60,596 nt of DNA from Asaia bogorensis (GCA_945889625.1 CAMDCE010000030.1:1-60596), one strand, 5' to 3'; shown: positions 29,227 to 37,169, counted from the stretch's first letter. Notes: generated by a model not told the origin, from the letters alone. Program-made: numbers and translations.

Positions 29227-29670
29227 TCATGACCTGATATCCGGCTCGACGAGCTTCTTCAGATTGTCGAGCGATTCCTGCCAGCCGAGGTAACAGCCCT
29301 CCACGGGGATGACGTCCGGCACACCTTCCTGGACGACGTTCAGTTCGGTGCCGACGACGACCTTCTTCAGGGTGACCGTGACCGTCATCTCACCCGGTAG
29401 GTTGGGATCGTCGAACTTGTCCGTGTAGCGCAGGCGTTCGTTGGGCACGAGCTCGAGGTATTTGCCGCCAAACGAGTGACTGTCTCCCGTGGTGAAATTG
29501 CGGAAGGACATCTTGTGGGTGCCGCCGACGCGCGCCTCCAGATGATGGACGGTGCAGGCAAAGCCATTCGGTGGCAGCCACTTCGCCATCGCATCGGCCT
29601 CGATGAAGGCGCGGTAGACTTTCTCAGGGCTCGTCGCGAGGACTCGATGAAGGCGAACTGTGCTGGGCAT
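29227..29670 (-). CDS. SRPBCC family protein (AHSA1 type)
   Basis: Protein of 147 aa with the START/AHSA1 fold: SPEKVYRAFIEADAMAKWLPP at the N-terminus, then GGTHKMSFRNF and the C-terminal WQESLDNLKKLVEPD helix. Such small proteins bind hydrophobic ligands or stimulate Hsp90-type chaperones; a specific ligand is not evident. It is a single gene, with a repeat element immediately downstream and no neighbour in the same operon. Confidence 0.88.
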   Translation of the reverse strand: MPSTVRLHRVLATSPEKVYRAFIEADAMAKWLPPNGFACTVHHLEARVGGTHKMSFRNFTTGDSHSFGGKYLELVPNERLRYTDKFDDPNLPGEMTVTVTLKKVVVGTELNVVQEGVPDVIPVEGCYLGWQESLDNLKKLVEPDIRS

Positions 29671-29796
29671 GGTCCTGTTCCCTGTTGTGCGATGTTGCCG
29701 GCCGGCGCACGGCGATCATAGCCGGGACGGGGGCCGCAGGCGATCAGCCGAGCCTCGATGGACATGCGCCAGGCTGCTGCCACGTGTGATCGCTGC

Positions 29797-29814
29797 ACGA
29801 TCGAGTGGGAGTGA
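29797..29814. other. guaA 3'-end-like sequence (possible attachment-site relic)
   Basis: ACGATCGAGTGGGAGTGA matches ACGATTGAGTGGGAGTAA at the end of guaA (16537-16554) at 16 of 18 positions. It would encode Thr-Ile-Glu-Trp-Glu-stop, the conserved guaA C-terminus. Islands integrated at guaA usually carry such a copy at the far end. No integrase gene is seen in between, and chance similarity cannot be excluded. Confidence 0.4.
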
Positions 29815-29840
29815 CCGCGAAGCGGTCAGAACAGCATCCA

Positions 29841-29950
29841 CCTCACCCTGAGGAGCGCCCGCAGGGCGCGTCTCGAAGGGTGGGAACAAGCGCCACGTTT
29901 GCTGTCCATCCTTCGAGACGCCGCGCCATGCGCGGCTCCTCAGGACGAGG
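29841..29950. repeat. Palindromic repeat family C, copy 2
   Basis: A 110-bp element with the same ends as copy 1 (CCTCACCCTGAGGAGCG, then CGGCTCCTCAGGACGAGG) and the inner pair GCGTCTCGAAGGGTGG / CATCCTTCGAGACGCC. The centre differs from copy 1, as expected for a family in which the stems are conserved. It lies between two minus-strand genes. Confidence 0.85.
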
Positions 29951-29976
29951 TTGTGCCTCCCGAAGTGCAGGAACGA

Positions 29977-30492
29977 TCAGCCCGGGGCGAGCGCCGGCGG
30001 GCGGACCGCAATCGGCGCGTGGAAGCGCCGGGCGGCGAGCGCGCCCAGCACGATGAAGATCATCAGGACGGCGAGCTGGGCCAGCAGGAACGCCGGTGCC
30101 GAGCGCGTCGGTGCCAGTGCGCGCAGCACCTCGATCTTGCCGAAGGACTGGGCCACGCCGATCACGACATTGAGGTAGAGCGCGGTCACCACGCCGAAGA
30201 CGTAGATGCGGCGCCATGGGCCGGCCAGGCGGTAGACGTAAAGCGCCACGATCGCCGGCAGCAGGACGGCCAGCGACAGGGCGCCGACGATCTGGCCGAG
30301 GCCGATGCGCGTGAGGGGAAACATGAAGCCCGTCACGCTGGTCGCGGTCGTGGCCAGCAGGAACAGCGCCGTCAGGGCCGCCGGCGTCCGCGCCCCCGCC
30401 GCGCCCAGCATCTTTGCCAGGACGAGGAAGCCGGACGCCATGCCGATCAGGCTGAGGACGACATGCACGGATGTGAAGGTCGACAACGACAT
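29977..30492 (-). CDS. Conserved membrane protein of unknown function
   Basis: Protein of 171 aa with four or five hydrophobic segments: about residues 8-26, 38-58, 63-86, 95-113 and 135-155. I do not recognise the family with confidence. It is the last gene of the minus-strand group that begins with DUF4242 and a methyltransferase and lies next to a divergent AraC-type regulator. The C-terminal tail (RRFHAPIAVRPPALAPG) is proline-rich and probably cytoplasmic. The ATG at 30492 lies 22 bases after the stop of the methyltransferase gene. Confidence 0.75.
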   Translation of the reverse strand: MSLSTFTSVHVVLSLIGMASGFLVLAKMLGAAGARTPAALTALFLLATTATSVTGFMFPLTRIGLGQIVGALSLAVLLPAIVALYVYRLAGPWRRIYVFGVVTALYLNVVIGVAQSFGKIEVLRALAPTRSAPAFLLAQLAVLMIFIVLGALAARRFHAPIAVRPPALAPG

Positions 30493-30514
30493 GGCGTTTT
30501 CCCTGGTTGGACGC

Positions 30515-31345
30515 TCAACTCTTCTTGGTGACGACCACTTCGAGATATTCGCTGGGCACGACCAGGCTGCCGTCCTTGGCCAGGTCGAACCTGGTCAACA
30601 GCGCCAGCAGATCGTTCTCGAGGCCGTTCTGGTGGGCGGCATCCAGCGCGGCGAAGGTCTTGTGGACCGGGCCGTAGTAGGTGCGGAAAATCTCGATCCA
30701 GTGCGCCGCCGACTTGTAGCGGAACATGAAGGTCCTGGCCGTCGCGGCGACGCTCGCCGTTGGACCGAACAACCCGTCGAGATGGGCCTTGTTGCCCCAC
30801 AGCGCCGGCGACCTGACGCCGGGTGCCGGCGGCACGTACTTGCCGATGGTCCTGAAGAGCTGGCCGATGAAGCTCTCCGGCGTCCAGTTGGCGAGGCCGA
30901 TCTTGCCTCCCTTGCGGCAGACGCGCAGCAGCTCGGCTGCGGCCTGTTCCTGGTTGGGCGTGAACATCACGCCGAAGGTCGAGAGCACGATGTCGAAGCT
31001 GGCATCGTCGAACGGCAGCGCCTCGGCGTCGGCTTCCCGGAAGGTGACGGCCAGGCGGTCGGCGGCGGCCCGCGCGCGGCCCTGCTCGAGCAGGGACGCC
31101 ACATAGTCGGTCGACACCACCTCGGCGAAACGCCGTGCGGCGGCCAATGTCGCGTTGCCGCTGCCGGCGGCGACGTCGAGCACGCGCTGGGTGCTGCGCA
31201 GGTCGACGGCCTCGCACAGGCTCTCGCCCACGATCTGCAGGGTGTTGCCGATCACGGCGTAGTCGCCGGAGCCCCAGGCGACCTTCTGGCGGCCTTTGAT
31301 GGTGCCAAGATCGATGGCCGCGGGGATGGCTGTCTGGATGTTCAT
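30515..31345 (-). CDS. Class I SAM-dependent methyltransferase
   Basis: Protein of 276 aa with the UbiE/Methyltransf_11-like pattern. Motif I is RVLDVAAGSGNATLAAA (Asp in VLDVAAGSG), the second acidic residue lies in the VVSTDYVASLLEQGR segment, and motif IV is SFDIVLSTFGVMFTPNQ. The extra N-terminal part (AIDLGTIKGRQKVAWGSGDYAVIG) places the protein in a group of small-molecule methyltransferases. The methyl acceptor is unknown. It sits in the middle of a three-gene minus-strand operon with DUF4242 and a membrane protein; the operon probably responds to the AraC-type regulator. Confidence 0.88.
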   Translation of the reverse strand: MNIQTAIPAAIDLGTIKGRQKVAWGSGDYAVIGNTLQIVGESLCEAVDLRSTQRVLDVAAGSGNATLAAARRFAEVVSTDYVASLLEQGRARAAADRLAVTFREADAEALPFDDASFDIVLSTFGVMFTPNQEQAAAELLRVCRKGGKIGLANWTPESFIGQLFRTIGKYVPPAPGVRSPALWGNKAHLDGLFGPTASVAATARTFMFRYKSAAHWIEIFRTYYGPVHKTFAALDAAHQNGLENDLLALLTRFDLAKDGSLVVPSEYLEVVVTKKS

Positions 31346-31376
31346 GGTATTTGTCTCCTGTTGTCGGTTGCTGGGT

Positions 31377-31679
31377 TCAGGCCGCGGCGCTGGCCGGGGC
31401 CGGGTCGTCGCGGACGACTACCGTGTTCACGACCGGGAAGATCTGGTCGCCCGGCATGCCGACGCGCCGGGCGTGCTCGCGGATCGACTCGGGATCGCGC
31501 GCTTCGTAGATGCAGAAGGTGCCGAGGCGGCCGTCGGCCTCCTTGACGACGTAGCTGCGGATCCAGCGGACGCGGTCGGACATCTCCTCGTTGCCGACCT
31601 TGGCCGATTTGGCGCCGGCGGTTTCGAGGTCCGGCGCGGTCGCCCAGGCACTCGGGCGGCGGATGACGTAGAGATCCAT
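31377..31679 (-). CDS. DUF4242 domain-containing protein
   Basis: Protein of 100 aa. The pattern RVRWIRSYVVKEADGRLGTFCIYEA, followed by DPESIREHARRVGMPGDQI, is that of DUF4242, whose members are small ferredoxin-like dimers sometimes described as nickel-binding. The residues C and YEA in FCIYEA are the most conserved. It is the first gene of the minus-strand operon, about 110 bases from the divergent AraC-type regulator, which fits a regulated start. Confidence 0.85.
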   Translation of the reverse strand: MDLYVIRRPSAWATAPDLETAGAKSAKVGNEEMSDRVRWIRSYVVKEADGRLGTFCIYEARDPESIREHARRVGMPGDQIFPVVNTVVVRDDPAPASAAA

Positions 31680-31792
31680 GAGGCGTACTCCTTGTGCTGA
31701 CAGCCGCTATCTAGGCGCTGCCGGGCCGGGGGCGAATGACCGGGCGTCCGGGTCGCTTGACAGGGCGTCGGAATCTGCCGAGTCCTGTCGCC

Positions 31793-32764
31793 ATGGCCTC
31801 CGATGCCCTGTCCGACGTGCTGCGAACCGTGCGGCTGACCGGCGCCACCTTCTTCGACGTCGTGGCGCGCGATCCGTGGTGCGCCGAGCAGCCGACGCGC
31901 GAGATGGTGCTGCCCAAGGTCCTGCCCGGCGCCGAGCACCTGATCTCCTATCACCTGGTCACCGAGGGCCGCTGCTTCGCGGGCCTCCTCAATGAGGAGC
32001 AGTTCGCGGTCGAGGCGGGCGAGGTCATCGTCTTCACCCGGGGCGATCCGCATGTCGTGTCGAGCCATCCCGGCATGCGCGCCCAGCCGGTGACGCCCGA
32101 GGAGGTCGCATTCGCGACGGCGGGCCCGCTGCCGTTCTTCCGCACCCTGGGCGAGGAGGGGCCGGCCTCGGTCAAGCTCACCTGCGGGTTCCTGGCCTGC
32201 GATGCCGCGCCCTTCAATCCGCTGCTCGACAACCTGCCGCCGGTCATCAAGTCGGGCAAGGCCGCGGGCGACGACGCGCCGTGGCTCGGCCAGTTCATCC
32301 AGCTCGCCACGATGGAATCGAAGAACAAGCGCGCCGGCGGCGAGGGCGTGCTGGCCAAGCTCAGCGAGCTGATGTTCATCGAGGTGGTGCGGCGCTACAT
32401 CGAGACCCTGCCGGACGAACAGGCGGGTTGGCTGGCCGGCCTGCGCGATCCCTTCGTCGGCAAGGCGCTGTCGGCGATGCACGCCGCCCCGGTGCGGCCC
32501 TGGACGATCGAGGAGCTGGCGCGCGACGTCGGCCTCTCGCGCTCGGTGCTGGCCGAGCGCTTCAACGACCTGGTCGGCATGCCGCCGATGCACTACCTCG
32601 CCAAATGGCGCATGCAGATCGCCGCGGGCCTGTTGAGCGGCGGCAGCGTCAACATCGCCACCATCGCCAACGAGACCGGCTACAGCTCGGAGGCCGCCTT
32701 CAGCCGCGCCTTCAAGAAGATGGTGGGCGTTCCGCCGTCGGCATGGCGGCGGCGGGCGGGCTAG
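31793..32764 (+). CDS. AraC family transcriptional regulator with a cupin domain
   Basis: Protein of 323 aa. The N-terminal half is a cupin-type ligand-binding domain of the AraC_binding_2/cupin_6 kind (YHLVTEGRCFAGL, then VEAGEVIVFTRGDPHVVSS). The C-terminal 100 residues form the AraC double helix-turn-helix: WTIEELARDVGLSRSVLAERF, then MHYLAKWRMQIAAGLL and TGYSSEAAFSRAFKKMVGV with PPSAWRR. ATG 31793 is preferred to the upstream frame start at 31736. It is divergent from the DUF4242/methyltransferase/membrane-protein operon, which is its most likely target. The ligand is unknown. Confidence 0.92.
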   Translation: MASDALSDVLRTVRLTGATFFDVVARDPWCAEQPTREMVLPKVLPGAEHLISYHLVTEGRCFAGLLNEEQFAVEAGEVIVFTRGDPHVVSSHPGMRAQPVTPEEVAFATAGPLPFFRTLGEEGPASVKLTCGFLACDAAPFNPLLDNLPPVIKSGKAAGDDAPWLGQFIQLATMESKNKRAGGEGVLAKLSELMFIEVVRRYIETLPDEQAGWLAGLRDPFVGKALSAMHAAPVRPWTIEELARDVGLSRSVLAERFNDLVGMPPMHYLAKWRMQIAAGLLSGGSVNIATIANETGYSSEAAFSRAFKKMVGVPPSAWRRRAG

Positions 32765-32802
32765 GACGAGGGTTTTTCCGGCGGCGATTGACTCAAGCCT
32801 TT

Positions 32803-32948
32803 CCTCCCCAGTCTGCTGGGGAGGTGCCCGCGTCTTACGCGGGCGGAGGGGTCATGAGTCATGGACTGAGACCTCTGACCCCTCCGACGCCTATGCGGCT
32901 TGGTTACAAGCCGCCAGACGGCGCCACCTCCCCATATGAATGGGGAGG
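32803..32948. repeat. Palindromic repeat family B, full inverted pair
   Basis: Two half-units around GGTCATGAGTCATGGACTGAG. The left half has CCTCCCCAG-TCTG-CTGGGGAGG plus GTGCCCGCG...CGCGGGCGGAGGGGTC; the right half has GACCCCTCCGACGCC and the hairpin CCTCCCCAT-ATGA-ATGGGGAGG. It lies between the convergent AraC and catalase-family genes. Confidence 0.8.
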
Positions 32949-33006
32949 AAAGCGATTCGACGCTCGTCGGAAAGACTCTAGAACCAGGTGCGCAAAGTGC
33001 GGAAAG

Positions 33007-34056
33007 TCACTTGCCGATCTGGACCGCGCTCGGCGTCTTGGCCTCGCGCGCGCGCCGCGTGAAGGACACGGCATAGGCGGCGGACCGCGCCTGGAGCAGC
33101 GGATCGTCCGACGGCGCAATGCCGACCGGCAGCATCAGCGGATCGAAATTGGTGTCGCGGCAGTTGCCCGCCGCCTCGCTCTGCAGGGCCGTCACGGTGA
33201 GCGTGCCGGCGTCGATCTTCTCGCGGCCCGGCGGCCAGGGCAGCGTCGCGTCATCGGTCGGGTCGCCGGGCTGGCCGACCACCAGGACGAGACGCCATTG
33301 CATCGGACCCCGGGCGATGCGCTGGGCCAGGGCGTCGAACAGGTAGTTCCTGGCCTCGGGCTTGTCGGGCGGATGCGGCGCGAATTCATCGAGCGGCACC
33401 ATCGACCAGCGCACCGCCGTCGCCGTGCCCGCCCCGTCGATCAGGCGGAAGGCGTTGAGGCTGTTGTAGGTCGCATTGGCAAAGCCCGACGAGAAGACAT
33501 GCGCCTTGATGAGGAGGAGCGCCCTGGCCGTTTCGGGTCGCGCCCCGAGGAGCGCCTTGATCTTCCCGGGATCGGGCTTGCCGGTGGCCGGATCGGGCGT
33601 GATCGCGATGACATTGTCGTGGAAGCCCTGGGCATCCCGGACCGGAAAGACGGGAACGGCGTTCATGCCGGTGCGCCACGTCTCGTCGTCCGGCAGCGCG
33701 AAGCTCAGTGCCATGCTGCGCACCGAATTGGGCCCGTCGCTCATCGTCGGCAGGCCGCCCGCCAGCGCAAAGCGGCCCGACACTTCCACCCGCCGCCCGC
33801 TCGTGAACACCGAGGCCCGGGAAAGCCGCGCGCCCGCGCCGTTGCTGTCGAACCAGCCGGCGAGGCACACGCCCTTGGAGTGATTGCGCCGGAAGCCGGG
33901 GTGCGGGCCGTTGCCCGCCTCCAGCGCGTCGACCACGGGCGCGAGGTTGAGCTCCTGGGACGCCAGCGGGCCCGCCAGCCCGGCGAAAGTGGCGACGACG
34001 AGGAGTGCTGCCAGACCATATCGCGCCGCCGGCAGGCCGGGAGTGTCGTTCGACAT
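33007..34056 (-). CDS. Catalase family peroxidase (SrpA-like, secreted)
   Basis: Protein of 349 aa with an N-terminal signal sequence (about residues 12-33, LAALLVVATFAGLAG, then PLASQ). The haem catalase core in short form is visible: GPHPGFRRNHSKGVCLAGWF with the distal His, the central GRFALAGG and SMALSFALPDDETWRTGMN, then FPVRDAQGFHDNVI, and the distal-Asn equivalent in NSLNAFRLID. The usual proximal Tyr motif of full-length catalases is not obvious. Such proteins have weak catalase and peroxidase activity, and here it probably acts in the periplasm. It lies alone on the minus strand. Confidence 0.85.
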   Translation of the reverse strand: MSNDTPGLPAARYGLAALLVVATFAGLAGPLASQELNLAPVVDALEAGNGPHPGFRRNHSKGVCLAGWFDSNGAGARLSRASVFTSGRRVEVSGRFALAGGLPTMSDGPNSVRSMALSFALPDDETWRTGMNAVPVFPVRDAQGFHDNVIAITPDPATGKPDPGKIKALLGARPETARALLLIKAHVFSSGFANATYNSLNAFRLIDGAGTATAVRWSMVPLDEFAPHPPDKPEARNYLFDALAQRIARGPMQWRLVLVVGQPGDPTDDATLPWPPGREKIDAGTLTVTALQSEAAGNCRDTNFDPLMLPVGIAPSDDPLLQARSAAYAVSFTRRAREAKTPSAVQIGK

Positions 34057-34656
34057 CGATCGTCATCCGAAGGGGCCGATTAACGGCATCGCAATATACA
34101 ACCAGCCTGCCGGGCGCCAGACATGTCTCAGCCGGAAAGACACCATGTCTTCAGTTGCGTGCAGGGCGTAGCAACTTCGGTAAGGACCATAATCGTCGGA
34201 TCGACGCGGTTGGGCTTATAGTCAGCCGATGATGATGCGAGCCGTCTGCGTGCCGGGCATCGGCCGCGGTTATCCAACGGTTTATTTAACCGTGGAGGCT
34301 CTCCGCGACCGGTGGAGCGACTTCGGTAAGGACCATAATCGTCGGTTCAGGTCGGTCGGGCGTAGGATGGGCGGCATGATGCTCCGGACCACCCTGACGA
34401 TCGCTGTCGCTGCCAACCGGTCTGCGGCACGTTTGCCGATTCGCGAGCCCTCGCGAGGCTCGCGGATCGTTCCCGAAAATCGACGCAAGTGCCTGAACGA
34501 GCAGGCGTTTTCGGCAGGACCGCAAGAGACTCGTGAGGAGGTGCCGCGCCGCGCAGGCGGGCTGTGGCGGGAATGTGGGAAACTGCCGGAAAAGCTCGAC
34601 GCCATCGGCATCCAACACGTCTCACGGACGTGGGAAACCGGGAGACCTTCCGCGCC
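34057..34656. other. 600-bp gap with a 26-bp direct repeat and no convincing gene
   Basis: No reading frame here has recognisable homology. Two identical 26-base copies beginning CTTCGGTAAGGACCATAATC (at 34174-34199 and 34320-34345, including one preceding A) lie 146 bases apart, and similarity continues weakly for about 20 bases after each. The palindrome CGCGAGCC-CTCGCGA-GGCTCGCG is at 34442-34464. The AT-rich GGTTTATTTAACC (about 34279-34292) is itself an inverted sequence. A former element or a decayed gene is possible. Confidence 0.5.
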
Positions 34657-35139
34657 ATGAAGCTCCGCTCAAAATTTCTCGTCGTCATCCTCGCCTTCCT
34701 GCTGGCATCTCCCGCGGCCGCCCAGAAGGTCGACATCGTCGATGGCGGCTCGATGTACGTCGACGGCACGCTCTACAAACTGTGGGGCATCGCCGGGCCC
34801 GAGGCCAAGCAGCTCTGCGACGACGGCTGGCCGATCGGCCTGGAGGCGATCCGCGCCCTGGCCGGGCTGATGGCCGGCCGGCAGTCGGTCGTCTGCGTGC
34901 CGCGCGAGAGGGATCAGAACCGGGTGATGATGGCGGTGTGCAAGGCCGACGGCCGCGACGACCTCGGCGCCGCCATGGTGCGCGACGGCATGGCCTGGGC
35001 CGATCGCTACTACAGCGACGACTACATCGATCTCGAACGCGATGCGCGCTACGCGCGGCGCGGCCGGCACGACCATAGTTGCGAGCTGCCCGTCTGGCTG
35101 CAGAATCGCGTGACGCCGCCGGCAAGGAGCAGGAAGTGA
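34657..35139 (+). CDS. Secreted thermonuclease-fold protein with altered active site
   Basis: Protein of 160 aa. A signal peptide (KFLVVILAFLLASPAAAQ) is followed by a staphylococcal-nuclease-like OB fold: VDGGSMYVDGTLYKLWGIAGPEAKQLC, then the RERDQNRVMMAVC and LGAAMVRDGMAWADRYY segments. The nuclease catalytic positions are changed: the DGDT aspartate is DGGS (D21 to Gly), Arg35 is Lys, Asp40 is Ala; Glu43 (GPE) and the later Arg are kept. I infer little or no nuclease activity, so a binding role is more likely. ATG 34657 is taken because the signal peptide starts there. Its TGA overlaps the next gene's GTG by four bases. Confidence 0.8.
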   Translation: MKLRSKFLVVILAFLLASPAAAQKVDIVDGGSMYVDGTLYKLWGIAGPEAKQLCDDGWPIGLEAIRALAGLMAGRQSVVCVPRERDQNRVMMAVCKADGRDDLGAAMVRDGMAWADRYYSDDYIDLERDARYARRGRHDHSCELPVWLQNRVTPPARSRK

Positions 35140-35486
35140 CCACGACGGTCATCTACGGCATCAGGAACTGCGACACGATGAAGAAGGCGCGCGCCTGGCT
35201 CGACAGGAAGGGCGTGGCCTACGCCTTCCACGACTACAAGGCCGCAGGCGTCGCGCGCGGCCAGCTCGAAGGCTGGGCGGGCACGGTCGGCTGGGAGGTC
35301 CTGCTCAACCGCGCCGGCACGACCTTCCGCAAGCTCTCCGACAAGGACAAGGAGGGCTTGAGCGAAAAGAAGGCAATCGCGCTGATGCTGGCCCAGCCGT
35401 CGATGATCAAACGGCCGGTGCTCGAGGCCGGCGGCAAGCTGCTCGTGGGCTTCAAGCCCGAGCAGTACGAAAAGGCGTTCCGCTAG
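35136..35486 (+). CDS. ArsC/Spx family protein (YffB-like)
   Basis: Protein of 116 aa with the thioredoxin-like ArsC fold. The active-site segment is IRNCDTMKKARAWLD (one conserved Cys in NCDTMKK), followed by FHDYKAAGV, LLNRAGTTFRKL and MLAQPSMIKRPVLEAGGKLLVGF with the conserved KRP. These features place it in the YffB branch, where arsenate reduction has not been shown and glutathione-linked thiol chemistry is suspected. It starts with GTG at 35136, overlapping the upstream gene by four bases, with AAGGAGCAGGAA as ribosome-binding site, so the two are co-translated. Confidence 0.92.
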   Translation: MTTTVIYGIRNCDTMKKARAWLDRKGVAYAFHDYKAAGVARGQLEGWAGTVGWEVLLNRAGTTFRKLSDKDKEGLSEKKAIALMLAQPSMIKRPVLEAGGKLLVGFKPEQYEKAFR

Positions 35487-35493
35487 AGTCTTT

Positions 35494-35607
35494 CCCTCCC
35501 CCGTCTTCGGGGGAGGTGTCGCGGTCGTACCGCGACGGAGGGGGCATGAGTCTCGAACCCCTCCGTCAGCGTAAGACGCTGACACCTCCCCTGAAGACAG
35601 GGGAGGG
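35494..35607. repeat. Palindromic repeat family A, copy 6
   Basis: An inverted pair: CCCTCCCCCG-TCTT-CGGGGGAGG with GTGTCGCGG...CCGCGACGGAGGGGG, then ACCCCTCCGTCAGCG...CGCTGACACCTCCCC. It lies between the convergent ends of the ArsC-like and MFS genes and could terminate both. Confidence 0.85.
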
Positions 35608-35618
35608 AAGCTTGAGCG

Positions 35619-36773
35619 CTACTCCGTCGGTTTCGCCCGCACGCCCGGCAGCATCGCCAGCGCCAGGAGCGCGGCCAGCGTGCCGATGAAGAACGCCGCG
35701 GGATAGCCGAAGGGGCCGGCGGCGAGGCCGACCACCGGGCCGGTGAGGCCGATCGCCAGATCGAAGAAGGCGGTGAAGTTGCCGACGGCGCGGCCGCGCT
35801 GCTCGGGCGCCACGCGCCTGGTCGCCTCGACGCCCATCGCCGGGAAGATCAGCGAGAAGCCCGCGCCGGTCAGGCAAGCGCCGGCAAAAGCCACCTCGAC
35901 GCTGGGCGCCAGCCACAGCAGGCACTGGCCGACCGCTTCGACCGCGAGCGAGACGGCCGCCACGCGCACGCCGCCATATTTGTCGGGCAGGTGCGAGGCC
36001 ACCAGTCGGACCGCGACGTAGCCCGCGCCGAAGGCTGCGATGGCCGCCCCGGCGCCGCCCCAGCCCTGCTGGTGATAGTCGAGCGCCAGGAAGGCTGCGA
36101 TCGAGGCAAAGGGCGCGGTGGCGAGGCCCAGCACGACGCCGGGCCGCCAGATCAGCCCCAGCACGGCATAGAACGGCACGCGCTCGCCGCCGCCGCCCGG
36201 CACGGCGGGGAGAGCCACGGCGATCAGCAGCGCCAGCAAGGGGGCAGCGACCGTGAGCAGGGCCACGCTGTCGAAGCCCCAGAGGTGCTGGGCGCTGAGG
36301 CCGATCGGCGCGCCGACGCCCAGCGCCACGAACATGGCGATGCCCTGCCACGACATCACGATGCTGGTCCGGGTCGGCAGCCGGGCGATGCCCCAGGCCA
36401 GGCAGCCGGTGATGAACAGCGCCTCGCCCACACCCATCACCACGCGGCCCACCAGGATGATCAGCAGGCTCACGGTAGGGCCGAACGGGGCGAGATCCGA
36501 CAGCAGGTAGAGGACGCCCGAGAGGGCGGCCAGCGGCAGGCCGAGCAGCACCGCCCGGCGCGGTCCCGCCCGGTCGCTCACCGTGCCTGCCTGGTGGCGT
36601 ATCAGCACCGTGGCGGCAGATTGCAGGCCGATCACGATGCCCACGACCACCGGGTCGAAGCCCAGACGGTGGTTGACGTGGAGCGAGAGGGCCGCGATCG
36701 GGATGCCGACGGCCAGGAAGCCCAGGAAGACGATGCCGGCCAGGGGGCCCAACGCCGCGATCACCGCCCTCAT
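35619..36773 (-). CDS. MFS transporter
   Basis: Protein of 384 aa with about twelve membrane helices and no large soluble domain. Between helices 2 and 3 the MFS motif A appears as GTVSDRAGPRRAVLLG, and the corresponding loop in the second half is VASHLPDKYGGVR. The pattern resembles the arabinose-efflux/YhhS-like group. The cargo is unknown. It is a single minus-strand gene with an AT-rich upstream region that contains two inverted repeats (36804-36838), which may be operator sites. Confidence 0.9.
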   Translation of the reverse strand: MRAVIAALGPLAGIVFLGFLAVGIPIAALSLHVNHRLGFDPVVVGIVIGLQSAATVLIRHQAGTVSDRAGPRRAVLLGLPLAALSGVLYLLSDLAPFGPTVSLLIILVGRVVMGVGEALFITGCLAWGIARLPTRTSIVMSWQGIAMFVALGVGAPIGLSAQHLWGFDSVALLTVAAPLLALLIAVALPAVPGGGGERVPFYAVLGLIWRPGVVLGLATAPFASIAAFLALDYHQQGWGGAGAAIAAFGAGYVAVRLVASHLPDKYGGVRVAAVSLAVEAVGQCLLWLAPSVEVAFAGACLTGAGFSLIFPAMGVEATRRVAPEQRGRAVGNFTAFFDLAIGLTGPVVGLAAGPFGYPAAFFIGTLAALLALAMLPGVRAKPTE

Positions 36774-36803
36774 GATTTCGCCGCTTTCCGGTTACAGTAC
36801 ATG

Positions 36804-36838
36804 AAACAATATTATCATTGTTTTTCAATTACTTGAAA
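36804..36838. promoter_or_regulatory. Two adjacent palindromes upstream of the MFS gene
   Basis: AAACAAT-ATTATC-ATTGTTT (36804-36823) and TTTCAA-TTAC-TTGAAA (36823-36838) are perfect inverted repeats in an AT-rich divergent gap between the MFS gene and the lipoprotein gene. They look like operator sites, but no adjacent regulator gene is seen. Confidence 0.4.
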
Positions 36839-36944
36839 GATTATCTTGACGTTGTTTATGAATTTAGCGACTTTACCTCCTCAGTAAATGAATAATGAAG
36901 CGGACCAAGATATTCGGTCCATCCCCCTCGAAAAGGTGCGTGTC

Positions 36945-37169
36945 ATGAAATCCAGGATTGTTGCGCTCCTCGCGCTGCCGTTGGCGTTGTCGCTCGGTGC
37001 GTGCGGCGAATCGATGGTCGAGCGTGTTGCCTCGGGCGGCGGAATCGGCGCCGGTGCAGGCCTTGCGGTCGGCGCCATCGCCGGCTGGCCGCTGGTGCTT
37101 CCCATCATCGCCGGCGGCGTGGCCGGTGCTGCCATCGGCGCCGCGACCGCCCCCAAGCAGGGCGACTAA
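36945..37169 (+). CDS. Small lipoprotein with a glycine zipper
   Basis: Protein of 74 aa. The signal peptide MKSRIVALLALPLALSLGAC ends in a lipobox (LGAC), so the mature protein is lipid-anchored at that Cys. The rest is glycine- and alanine-rich (GGGIGAGAGLAVGAIAG, then IIAGGVAGAAIGAAT), a glycine-zipper-type hydrophobic segment that may pack into or across the outer membrane. ATG 36945 is preferred over the upstream frame start at 36888 because it gives a proper signal peptide. No function is known. Confidence 0.75.
   Translation: MKSRIVALLALPLALSLGACGESMVERVASGGGIGAGAGLAVGAIAGWPLVLPIIAGGVAGAAIGAATAPKQGD

Noticed and set aside
32281..34083. 600-codon plus-strand frame over the AraC end, repeat and catalase-family gene
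   Set aside because: It crosses a repeat and lies opposite a gene with clear catalase-family motifs.
34229..34660. 143-codon plus-strand frame in the gap before the nuclease-fold gene
   Set aside because: No domain, no convincing start and a composition unlike neighbouring genes; it includes one copy of the 26-bp direct repeat.
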